A program made the translations under genes and the position numbers. A stretch of 11,191 nucleotides of DNA from an uncultured Eggerthellaceae bacterium (GTDB lineage: Bacteria > Actinomycetota > Coriobacteriia > Coriobacteriales > Eggerthellaceae): contig CAMOUE010000057.1 in NCBI GenBank assembly GCA_946626265.1, forward strand, positions 1 to 11,191, given 5' to 3'. Below are positions 3,970 through 10,635 of the stretch, piece after piece. A model generated the notes under the pieces. The model was not told the origin of the DNA and did not search any database. It saw only the letters and a list, made by a program, of their open reading frames with translations. The first letter of the stretch is position 1; each line of letters opens with the position of its first letter.

Positions 3970-6696
3970 ATGTCAATGACGATTGCTTTGGTCGGCAATC
4001 CAAACTCGGGCAAGACGACCTTGTTCAATCAGCTCACAGGCAACCATCAATATGTGGGCAACTGGCCGGGAGTTACCGTCGAGCGCAAGACGGGAACGTT
4101 GAAGAACCATTCGGATATCGAAGTCGTCGACTTGCCCGGCATCTATTCGCTGTCGCCTTATTCGAACGAGGAGGTCATCGCACGCGATTACCTGATACGG
4201 GGTACGGCCGACGTCATCATCGATATCGTCGACGCATCGAACCTCGAGCGCAACCTGTATCTGACGACCCAGCTCATGGAGTTCGGCGTTCCCGTCGTGG
4301 TGGCGCTTAACCAAATGGACATCGTCCATAAGCGCGGCTACGAGATCGATTCCGCAGCCCTTTCCGAGAATCTGCGGCTGCCGGTCGTGGAGATCTCCGC
4401 TTTGCGGGGCGACGGAATCGACGGGGTGATTGCAGCTGCCAAAAATGCGGCTGCAGATGGCAAAGCCCCGTCTCCCGCTCCGTTCTCTCCCGACCTCGAC
4501 GCGCTTATCGAGCATCTCGAGGCTGATTTGCCCGCAGACATCGACCCCAAGCTGAAGCGCTTCTACGCCATCAAATACCTCGAGCGCGACGAGAAGGTGC
4601 TCGCAGAGCTTGGTGCAATCGCCGACCTCGATGGTCACGTTCGTGCGGTCGAGGCACGCTTCGGCGACAGCGCCGATGCCGTGATCAGCAACGAGCGCTA
4701 CAACTACATCACGGGCTTCATCAGCCAGGTCCAGAAGAAGGACGAACCAGAAATGAGCGCGACGGCGAAGGTCGACCGCATCTTGCTCAACCGCGTGCTC
4801 GCCCTTCCCATCTTCGTGGTCATCATTGCCGCAATCTACTACATCTCCGTGAGCACGGTCGGCGGCTACGCCACCGACTGGGCGAACGATGGCGTCTTCG
4901 GCGATGGCTGGTACCTCGATCCCGTTGCGATCGTAAACCCCGATGCAAGCGTCCAGGCTGCGTACGACGCCGATGCAGAGCCGTATGACGAGGCGCAGGA
5001 AGCGATTGCGAACTATCTCGACGCCGCCGCCGAGGCGGGTATCGAAACCGACGCAGTCGCGGCGAACTTCCTCGCCGAACCAGGGGACGAAGTGCTCGAG
5101 GCGATGGGCGAAGGATTCGAGCCCGATCCCGAATCGGCAGAGGCGCAAACGGCGCTGAAGGCGTTCGAGACGAAAGCCGCAGGCGAAGGCATCATAGCCG
5201 AGTACACGGTGGTCGATGAGGAGGAGCTGACCGAGACCGAGTACTTCGTCTATGCAGGCGAGCAGAACGAGGCGAAAGCTCAGGCGATGGCCGATGCCCG
5301 CAACGAGAGAATCGAAGCGGAAGGTCGTTCGGAAGCCGCTGAGGCCGTCATCTACAATTTCGATGGCGAAGTCGAATCGGAAGAAGAGCCCGGAGCGATG
5401 GTCCCGCAGGGCATCCAAGTAGCGGCTCCCGGCGAGCCGGGCGAGTACGGTATCTGGATTCCCGGCATTCCCGTGCTGATCGGTGGCGCGCTTAAAGCGG
5501 TTGGTTGCGTCGATTGGCTCTACGACCTGATCATGGACGGCATCGTGGCCGGCGTCGGCGCCGTGCTCGGGTTCGTCCCGCAAATCATGATCCTGTTCTT
5601 CCTGCTTGCCATCTTGGAAGGCTGTGGCTACATGGCGCGCGTCACGTTCATCCTCGACCGCCTGTTCCGCCGCTTCGGCCTGTCGGGCAAGACGTTCATC
5701 CCCATGATCATAGGCACGGGCTGCGGCGTTCCCGGCGTCATGGCATCGCGTACGATCGAATCGGAATCTTCGCGTCGCCTGACCGTCATGACCACGACAT
5801 TCATGCCGTGTTCGGCCAAGCTTCCCATCATCGCCCTCATCGCGACGGCGGTTTTCGGCGGCGTATGGTGGGTTGCCCCGCTCGCGTACTTCATGGGAAT
5901 CGCGTCCATCGTTATGAGCGGCATCATCCTGAAGAAGATGAAGTCGTTCAGGGGCGAGACCACTCCCTATATCATGGAGCTGCCCGAATACCGCCTGCCG
6001 CGTTTCGTCGACTTGCTACGCAGCATGTGGGAGCGCGCATGGGCGTTCATCAAGAAGGCGGGCACCATCATCTTGCTCGCGACCATCGTCGTGTGGTTCC
6101 TTTCCGGCTACGGCGTGTACAACGGCCAGTTCATGTGGGTCGGCGAGGAGCTGATGGACTACTCGCTGCTCGCCTACTTCGGCAACGCCTTCGCATGGCT
6201 GTTCGCACCACTCGGGTTCAACACCTGGCAAGCGGCTTCCACGGTCGTCACGGGCCTCATCGCCAAGGAGAACGTCATCGGCACGATGGCCATCGTGTAC
6301 GGCGGCGGCGAGCTTGTCTGGTCTGCTGAGTTCATGCAGTCGCTGGCCGTGGTCACCGGTTCTGCCGCGCTCATCCCCGTTGCGGCGTTCGCGTTCATGA
6401 CGTTCCAGCTGCTGTGCGCGCCGTGCTTCGCGGCCATGGGCGCCATCAAGCGTGAGATGGGCGGCTTCAACAAGTGGTTCTGGGCTGCAATCGGTTGGGA
6501 ATGCGGTTGGGCGTATGCCATAGCGCTCATCATCTACCAGGTTGGCAAGTTCGTGGTTGTCGGGTCGTTCGGCATCGGCACGGTCGCGGCGTTCGCGCTC
6601 ATCGCGCTCATCCTGGTCGGGCTGTTCCGCCCCATGCCGCAAGACCGTGAGATGGCAGCGAAGCCTGCGTTGGCGGAAGCAGGTGAGGCCGCGTGA
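3970..6696 (+). CDS. feoB: Ferrous iron transporter FeoB with a large acidic extracytoplasmic insertion
   Basis: A 908-residue GTPase-coupled Fe(II) importer; E. coli FeoB has 773. The N-terminal G domain shows G1 G-N-P-N-S-G-K-T (9-16), switch I G-V-T-V-E-R-K (34-40), G3 D-L-P-G (54-57), G4 N-Q-M-D (114-117) and G5 S-A-L-R-G (143-147). A helical guanine-dissociation-inhibitor-like region follows to about 265. TM1 is about 272-293. Residues about 311-500 (4900-5469) are an Ala/Glu/Asp-rich insertion. The core then resumes with F-V-P-Q-I-M-I-L-F-F and L-E-G-C-G-Y-M-A-R, the first Gate G-C-G-V-P-G (584-589), the second Gate with P-C-S-A-K-L-P (613-619), and C-terminal helices with C-A-P-C (816-819). 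ATG 3970 has only a weak GGGTAAAG upstream; ATG 3976 is an alternative. The stop overlaps the next start by GTGA. Confidence 0.95.
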   Translation: MSMTIALVGNPNSGKTTLFNQLTGNHQYVGNWPGVTVERKTGTLKNHSDIEVVDLPGIYSLSPYSNEEVIARDYLIRGTADVIIDIVDASNLERNLYLTTQLMEFGVPVVVALNQMDIVHKRGYEIDSAALSENLRLPVVEISALRGDGIDGVIAAAKNAAADGKAPSPAPFSPDLDALIEHLEADLPADIDPKLKRFYAIKYLERDEKVLAELGAIADLDGHVRAVEARFGDSADAVISNERYNYITGFISQVQKKDEPEMSATAKVDRILLNRVLALPIFVVIIAAIYYISVSTVGGYATDWANDGVFGDGWYLDPVAIVNPDASVQAAYDADAEPYDEAQEAIANYLDAAAEAGIETDAVAANFLAEPGDEVLEAMGEGFEPDPESAEAQTALKAFETKAAGEGIIAEYTVVDEEELTETEYFVYAGEQNEAKAQAMADARNERIEAEGRSEAAEAVIYNFDGEVESEEEPGAMVPQGIQVAAPGEPGEYGIWIPGIPVLIGGALKAVGCVDWLYDLIMDGIVAGVGAVLGFVPQIMILFFLLAILEGCGYMARVTFILDRLFRRFGLSGKTFIPMIIGTGCGVPGVMASRTIESESSRRLTVMTTTFMPCSAKLPIIALIATAVFGGVWWVAPLAYFMGIASIVMSGIILKKMKSFRGETTPYIMELPEYRLPRFVDLLRSMWERAWAFIKKAGTIILLATIVVWFLSGYGVYNGQFMWVGEELMDYSLLAYFGNAFAWLFAPLGFNTWQAASTVVTGLIAKENVIGTMAIVYGGGELVWSAEFMQSLAVVTGSAALIPVAAFAFMTFQLLCAPCFAAMGAIKREMGGFNKWFWAAIGWECGWAYAIALIIYQVGKFVVVGSFGIGTVAAFALIALILVGLFRPMPQDREMAAKPALAEAGEAA
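4900..5469 (+). other. Region of feoB encoding the ~190-residue acidic insertion
   Basis: Encodes FeoB residues about 311-500, between TM1 and the P-G-I-P-V...G-G-A-L-K segment that leads into the next helices. By hand count it has roughly 47 Asp/Glu against about 6 Lys/Arg, many Ala, and no Cys or His. Because TM1 leaves the cytoplasm, this loop should face outside the membrane. Base composition and codon style match the flanking feoB, and the frame is uninterrupted, so it is a genuine part of the protein rather than a sequencing error. Confidence 0.75.
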
Positions 6697-6908
6697 ACCT
6701 CGCGAGCTGGATAATCCTGGGAATCGTTGTTTTGCTCGTGGGCCTGGCTATACGCGCGACCTTCTTCAAGAAGAAGAGTAAAGGCGGATGCTGCGATACG
6801 GGGGATGAACCGCTCGATTGCTCGTCTGCCGGGTGCAGCTCGTGCTCATGCGCGCATTGCACGGTCGCCAAAAACGTCCGGCAGCCGACGATCAAATACG
6901 TGAATTGA
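6693..6908 (+). CDS. FeoB-associated Cys-rich membrane protein
   Basis: A 71-residue protein with one N-terminal membrane span (about residues 4-24, W-I-I-L-G-I-V-V-L-L-V-G), a basic K-K-K-S-K stop-transfer, and a Cys-rich tail with seven Cys (G-G-C-C, L-D-C, A-G-C, S-S-C-S-C, A-H-C). This is the architecture of the small FeoB-associated Cys-rich proteins that are encoded just after feoB in many anaerobes. The GTG start at 6693 overlaps the feoB TGA (GTGA), implying translational coupling. The tail probably faces the cytoplasm, given the positive residues after the span, and could receive or buffer Fe(II), or act as the FeoC-like partner. That role is inference. Confidence 0.85.
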   Translation: MNLASWIILGIVVLLVGLAIRATFFKKKSKGGCCDTGDEPLDCSSAGCSSCSCAHCTVAKNVRQPTIKYVN

Positions 6909-7050
6909 TTGCCGGTCGACGCGATAGGTCGAGTAGGAAGTCTTCGATAGCGCGCTCAAAAGCGACGCTCCAGGAAAGGTCCAATAGTTTAATTGCCTGA
7001 CAAATAGTATTGAAATTCATACTCAACAAACGAACGAGAAAGGTCATGAC
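6909..7050 (+). promoter_or_regulatory. Intergenic promoter region with inverted repeat before the P-type ATPase unit
   Basis: No gene is recognised here on either strand. AGTAT (7006-7010) and ATACT (7019-7023) are perfect arms around 8 bases, and the centre contains the 9-base palindrome TGAAATTCA (7011-7019). A possible weak -35 CTGACA (6997-7002) and -10 CATACT (7018-7023) have a short 15-base spacer, so the repeat would cover the -10. This fits a repressor site, perhaps for a metal-sensing regulator; it is inference. A ribosome binding site GAGAAAGG (7036-7043) precedes ATG 7051. Confidence 0.4.
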
Positions 7051-7302
7051 ATGGAAAAGGGAACGAAATACGCGCTTTTCACCGGACTTGGGTTCTTGCT
7101 CGGCACAGCAGGCGTGAAAGCCGTGACGAGCAATACGGCGCGCAAAGGCTATGTCTACGCGATGGCTCAGGGCATGCGCGCGAAATCAGAGTACGAGAGC
7201 ATTGTCGAAGAAGCCAAGGCCGAGTATGACGACATGAAGGCCGAAGCCAGCTACCTTGCTGGCGTCGAAGCTGCCGAGGCGGACGAAAAGTCCGATAACT
7301 AG
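7051..7302 (+). CDS. Small membrane protein, P-type-ATPase-associated (DUF6110-like; PacL-analogous)
   Basis: An 83-residue protein with one hydrophobic N-terminal segment (about 7-25) carrying spaced glycines (G14, G18, G21: a glycine-zipper look). It continues with a basic S-N-T-A-R-K-G-Y-V-Y-A-M-A-Q-G-M-R-A-K stretch (27-45) and a long acidic, probably helical tail (46-83) ending E-A-D-E-K-S-D-N. It resembles the small DUF6110-type proteins I associate with heavy-metal P-type ATPases; that family name is from memory. The layout is similar to mycobacterial PacL proteins (DUF1490), which are encoded beside CtpC/CtpG-type ATPases and help assemble efflux platforms, although no PacL-like His/Asp metal motif is present. 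It ends 26 bases before the ATPase start, so the two are probably co-transcribed. Function: likely membrane partner or scaffold; not proven. Confidence 0.7.
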   Translation: MEKGTKYALFTGLGFLLGTAGVKAVTSNTARKGYVYAMAQGMRAKSEYESIVEEAKAEYDDMKAEASYLAGVEAAEADEKSDN

Positions 7303-7328
7303 CAGAACTGTTTTCTCGGAATCGTTCC

Positions 7329-9410
7329 ATGAGATTCATCATTGCAAGGGAAATGCCCGGCCGGATGCGTGTGCGCCTGGAAGGGCCGGTGCCTGAAAGC
7401 GACATGGGGGCATTAAGCTCTCTGCTCGATGCATGCCCCGATATCATTACGGCGAGCGTGTATCCGCTCATAGGCTCGATTGCGGTCACATACGAACCGG
7501 TCGACGAGGTGCGCTCGCGTGTGCTCGGCTTTCTGGGAGGTATCGAGCGCGATGACGTCGAACGCATGCGCCAAACAGGCTCGTTCTCGTCATCGGCGCA
7601 GACGCGGGGGCTTCTGCTGGATATCGCGTGGCTAGTCGGGACGTATTTCGCACGTCGCTGGTTGCTTCCAAATCCCCTTGCAATGATTTGGAACGTGATG
7701 ATGTTCCTACCGTATCTGCGTGGAGCGGGCCGTTCGCTGTCCCATGCGCGACTCGACGTCCCTGTGCTCGATGCGTCGGCAATCGCGATGTCGCTCGTGC
7801 AGGGGGATGCAAAGACCGCTGGCGAGACGATGTTTTTGCTCAACCTTGGAGAAACGCTCGAGGACTATACCGAGGCTCGTTCTCAAGGAGCGCTCATCGA
7901 CGCTCTCATGCATGTGGGCGATACGGCGCAGCTCGTTCAGGGCGATACGGAATTGCAGGTCAAGGTATCCGACCTTCGTCAGGGGGATTTGATTGCCGTG
8001 CGCACGGGCATGCCGGTCGTCGTTGACGGCCTTGTGGAATCGGGCATCGCACTCGTGAACCAGGCTTCATTGACTGGCGAGCCTCTCGCAGTCGAGCGCA
8101 CGGTCGGCGATGACGTGTTCGCAGGCACCTCCGTCGAAGAGGGCGAGATACTCGTGCGCGTGAAAGCCGACCCGGGGCAGACGCGCATCCGTTCGATTGT
8201 TTCGATGGTGAAATCGGCAGACCAATACCAGTCTGTTCGTCAAGCGCGGCGCGAGCAGCTGGCAGCACGCATCGTTCCCTGGAATTTCCTGCTTGCAGGC
8301 GTTGTCGCGCTTACAACGCGATCCATCGTCAAAACATCGGCGGCTCTCATGGTCGACTACTCGTGCGGCTTGAAGCTCACCGGGTCAATCGCCGTGCTGT
8401 CTGCCATGAGCCAGTCGGCACGGTCCGGCTTCACAGTCAAAGGCTCGAAATACTTCGATGCCGTGTGCGATGCCGATACGATTGTCTTCGACAAAACCGG
8501 CACGCTCACCGAAGCAACGCCGCGTGTGGCGAAGGTCCTTGGGAGCAAGGATTGGTCCCAGCGCGAGGTGCTCAGGTTCGCCGCATGCCTCGAAGAGCAT
8601 TTCCCCCATCCCGTTGCGCGGGCTGTCGTGAATGCCGCCACGGAGAAGAACCTCGAGCATCGCGAGCTTCACGGCGATGTCGAATACCTGGTCGCTCACG
8701 GTATCGTCTCATCCCTTGACGGCAAGCGCGTGGTCATCGGTTCGGGGCATTTCGTTTTCGAAGACGAACGGATCATCGCTACTTCCCGCCAGATAAGCCG
8801 TATCGAGCACGAGCTCGAAGGCCTCTCTCCGCTTTATCTGGGTGTCGATGGCAAGCTCGTTGGCGCATTGGGCATCGAGGACCCCTTGAAGGAAGGCGTT
8901 GCGGAAGCTGTAGACGAGCTTCGCGCGCTTGGGTTCGAGCGGATCATCATGCTGACCGGCGACAACGAACGTGCGGCTGCACGTATCGCCGCCGAGGCGA
9001 GATTGACGGAGTTCCGTGCCGACCAACTTCCCGAAGACAAGCATGCATTTGTCGACAGCCTGAAACAGCAGGGCTGCAACGTAATCATGGTTGGCGACGG
9101 CGTGAACGATGCGCCAGCGCTCGCGCGTGCCGATGTCGGCATCGCGATGGGGCAGGGTACTGCGATTGCCAAGGAAGTCGCCGACATCACGCTGTCAGAC
9201 GGCGACTTGTCGTCGATCGTGACACTCGTTAAGTTGGCGCGCAGCCTCTCAGAACGCATGGATCGTAGTTTCTACCAGGTGATGGGTTTGAATTCGGCGT
9301 TTCTCGTCGGAGGCATCTCCGGCGTTATAACTCCGCAGACGTCGAGTTTGCTGCACAACGCGACCACCATCGGCTTGAGCTTGGCTGCAAGTCGGGCGTA
9401 TCGCTTCTGA
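7329..9410 (+). CDS. Heavy-metal translocating P-type ATPase (P1B class), SCG membrane motif
   Basis: A 693-residue integral membrane cation pump. Residues about 1-60 form an HMA-like domain with P-G-R-M-R-V-R-L (10-17) but without any CxxC metal site. Core motifs are intact: actuator S-L-T-G-E-P (247-252), phosphorylation site D-K-T-G-T with Asp388, H-P dipeptide (427-428) typical of P1B pumps, T-G-D-N (543-546) and M-V-G-D-G-V-N-D-A-P-A-L (587-598). In the transport helix the usual CPC/SPC/TPC is replaced by Y-S-C-G-L-K-L (S345-C346-G347), and the following residues read T-G-S-I-A-V-L. This variant is close to the SCA-type motif I associate with a separate P1B group including the CtpC-like pumps. 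All catalytic residues are present, so it should be active. Substrate is unproven: Mn, Zn, Fe or Co export are possible. The start at 7329 has only weak GGAA upstream, suggesting coupling to the preceding gene. Confidence 0.92.
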   Translation: MRFIIAREMPGRMRVRLEGPVPESDMGALSSLLDACPDIITASVYPLIGSIAVTYEPVDEVRSRVLGFLGGIERDDVERMRQTGSFSSSAQTRGLLLDIAWLVGTYFARRWLLPNPLAMIWNVMMFLPYLRGAGRSLSHARLDVPVLDASAIAMSLVQGDAKTAGETMFLLNLGETLEDYTEARSQGALIDALMHVGDTAQLVQGDTELQVKVSDLRQGDLIAVRTGMPVVVDGLVESGIALVNQASLTGEPLAVERTVGDDVFAGTSVEEGEILVRVKADPGQTRIRSIVSMVKSADQYQSVRQARREQLAARIVPWNFLLAGVVALTTRSIVKTSAALMVDYSCGLKLTGSIAVLSAMSQSARSGFTVKGSKYFDAVCDADTIVFDKTGTLTEATPRVAKVLGSKDWSQREVLRFAACLEEHFPHPVARAVVNAATEKNLEHRELHGDVEYLVAHGIVSSLDGKRVVIGSGHFVFEDERIIATSRQISRIEHELEGLSPLYLGVDGKLVGALGIEDPLKEGVAEAVDELRALGFERIIMLTGDNERAAARIAAEARLTEFRADQLPEDKHAFVDSLKQQGCNVIMVGDGVNDAPALARADVGIAMGQGTAIAKEVADITLSDGDLSSIVTLVKLARSLSERMDRSFYQVMGLNSAFLVGGISGVITPQTSSLLHNATTIGLSLAASRAYRF

Positions 9411-9444
9411 TACGCACCAGGTGGTTCGACAGGAAGGACCAAGT

Positions 9445-9525
9445 GTGAAATCCCATAAGATGTGGGCGATTGCCGCCACGTTTTGCATGATCATGACGCT
9501 TTATACCGGCTACAAGCACAAGTAA
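9445..9525 (+). CDS. 26-residue single-span microprotein downstream of the P-type ATPase
   Basis: A GTG start at 9445 is preceded by AGGAAGGA (9431-9438), one of the best ribosome binding sites in the window, with about 6-base spacing; TAA is at 9523-9525. The peptide starts M-K-S-H-K-M-W-A, has a hydrophobic core (I-A-A-T-F-C-M-I-M-T-L) and ends Y-T-G-Y-K-H-K. That gives basic/His-containing ends around one short membrane span with a single Cys. It begins 34 bases after the ATPase stop and is probably in the same transcript. It is unannotated by length cut-offs but well supported by its start signal. By analogy with KdpF (a 29-residue subunit of the Kdp P-type ATPase) or MgtR, it may bind or regulate the pump; this is inference. 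Confidence 0.6.
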   Translation: MKSHKMWAIAATFCMIMTLYTGYKHK

Positions 9526-9535
9526 GTAACGCTGC

Positions 9536-9692
9536 ATCGTGACGCATGATCAAGTCATTGCGATGAGCCGATCGGCGCGCTCCATCTCGTACATGAAGGT
9601 GTTAGGCTATTAAGACCGCGAGATCTCGAAGCTCTACGTGCGTTCGATAACCGTCACGGTGCTCGTCTCGCTCGTGTTGCGTTTGCCAAATT
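9536..9692 (+). pseudogene. Relic of an FtsX-like ABC transporter permease
   Basis: In the frame of ATG 9563 the translation reads S-A-R-S-I-S-Y-M-K-V-L-G-Y, then TAA (9611-9613), then D-R-E-I-S-K-L-Y-V-R-S-I-T-V-T-V-L-V-S-L-V-L-R-L-P. Read through the stop, this looks like the 'ISYMKVfGY.dREI.kLYlR.........SLPl' segment of FtsX-like macrolide-export-type ABC permeases. Only about 50 residues remain, there is no start signal or ATPase gene nearby, and the similarity fades after about 9690, so it is a decayed fragment. The identification is from pattern memory and needs a protein search. The rest of the gap to cbiJ has no recognisable gene. Confidence 0.55.
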
Positions 9693-9762
9693 TCAGCCGT
9701 AACTTTCGCGTTTGCAGTTGGGCACTTGGGACGAAAACCACGTGACTGCCCATGTCGATGTA

Positions 9763-9781
9763 CCATTGTCGCGTACAATGG
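9763..9781 (+). promoter_or_regulatory. Inverted repeat and candidate -10 before cbiJ
   Basis: CCATTGT (9763-9769) and ACAATGG (9775-9781) are perfect 7-base arms around CGCGT. The right arm overlaps TACAAT (9774-9779), a good -10 hexamer, with no clear -35. A wider TGGGCA (9719-9724) / TGCCCA (9747-9752) pair lies upstream. The arrangement suits a repressor site controlling a new transcription unit starting at cbiJ. No cobalamin-riboswitch core was recognised. Confidence 0.45.
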
Positions 9782-9788
9782 GAACATT

Positions 9789-10592
9789 ATGCGAAAAGCT
9801 GGAAAGGGGTATGGGTTGGAAGGCTCCGGCAAACCAGAGGTGCTCGTCTTCGGCGGCACGACCGAAGGGCGCGAGATTGCCGGATGGTTGAGTGCGCGCG
9901 GTGCGTGCTCCGTTGTCGTGAGCTCGCTGACCGAATACGGCGGATCGCTTGTCGAGGGGCTGCCGAACGTCGAATCGTTGACTGGCCGGCTGCTTCCCGA
10001 TGCCATGGAGCAGCTCATGCGCGATCGCGCGTTTGCATGCGTGGTCGATGCGACGCACCCCTACGCAGCAGGCGTTTCGGCAAGCATAGCGACTGCTTGC
10101 GAAAAAACGTCGACACCGCTTCTGCGCGTCATACGCGAGGGCGAACCCGAAGGTCCGTGGGATGCTGTTTCGGATGCTGCCGAAGCGGCGCGGCTTGTCG
10201 CTAGCCGTGCGGGCAACGTGCTCCTCACGACGGGCAGTAACGATTTGGCGATTTACGTCGCAGCGGTCGACGATTACCAAGAGCGGTTGTACGCGCGCAT
10301 CCTTCCGATGGGAAAATCGATTGCGAACGCCGATTCTCTCGGTATACCCCTCGATCACATCATCGCTATGAAAGGCCCGTTCTCGAAGGAGCTCAACTGC
10401 TCGCTCATCCGGCAATTCGACATCAAGGTGCTTGTGACGAAAGCATCGGGCAAGTCGGGCGGTTTCTGGGAGAAGGTCGAGGCTGCACGCGAGTGCGGCG
10501 TCGAGTTGATCGTCATCCGCCGGCCGGTTCAAGAAGAGGGTCTGAGTTTGGAAGCGGCGAAACGCACGCTCGTCGAGGCGTTTGGCATGTGA
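9789..10592 (+). CDS. cbiJ: (Cobalt-)precorrin-6A reductase (CbiJ/CobK)
   Basis: A 267-residue nicotinamide-nucleotide-dependent reductase that reduces the macrocycle of (cobalt-)precorrin-6A to precorrin-6B; cytoplasmic. Signatures: V-L-V-F-G-G-T-T-E-G-R (18-28), V-V-D-A-T-H-P-Y-A (85-93), L-L-T-T-G-S-N-D-L (145-153), A-M-K-G-P-F-S (193-199), L-V-T-K-A-S-G-K-S-G-G (215-225) and V-I-R-R-P (242-246), all typical of CobK/CbiJ. Two starts are possible. ATG 9789 has GGGAA only 4 bases ahead and would be almost leaderless if the 9774-9779 hexamer is the -10. TTG 9816 is preceded by GGAAAGGGG (9801-9809) at good spacing and gives 258 residues, nearer the usual N-terminus. ATG is listed, but TTG is a real alternative. 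cbiE follows after 43 bases. Confidence 0.92.
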   Translation: MRKAGKGYGLEGSGKPEVLVFGGTTEGREIAGWLSARGACSVVVSSLTEYGGSLVEGLPNVESLTGRLLPDAMEQLMRDRAFACVVDATHPYAAGVSASIATACEKTSTPLLRVIREGEPEGPWDAVSDAAEAARLVASRAGNVLLTTGSNDLAIYVAAVDDYQERLYARILPMGKSIANADSLGIPLDHIIAMKGPFSKELNCSLIRQFDIKVLVTKASGKSGGFWEKVEAARECGVELIVIRRPVQEEGLSLEAAKRTLVEAFGM

Positions 10593-10601
10593 GCGACTCA
10601 C
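10589..10601 (+). promoter_or_regulatory. Small hairpin overlapping the cbiJ stop codon
   Basis: GTGAG (10589-10593) and CTCAC (10597-10601) are perfect arms around CGA and include the cbiJ TGA. It mirrors the larger hairpin at the cbiG stop (shared GTGAG and CGACTCAC). GCGG-AGG-CCGC follows at once (10602-10612 region). No T-run, so not a terminator. Confidence 0.3.
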
Positions 10602-10635
10602 GCGGAGGCCGCCTCATCCGGAAAGGCACGGAATC

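Noticed and set aside
4900..5469. FeoB insertion as a frameshift or assembly artefact
   Set aside because: The frame is continuous, codon style matches the flanks and FeoB motifs resume in the same frame on the other side.
3973..5583. Long minus-strand open frame (536 codons) opposite feoB
   Set aside because: Antisense shadow of the FeoB reading frame; no start signal and no recognisable domain.
6909..7008. Possible degraded coding fragment in the gap after the Cys-rich protein
   Set aside because: Short open stretches exist on both strands, but none gives a recognisable family signature or start signal.
9693..10601. Minus-strand open frame of 302 codons opposite cbiJ
   Set aside because: Shadow of cbiJ, whose + strand product carries all the CobK/CbiJ motifs.
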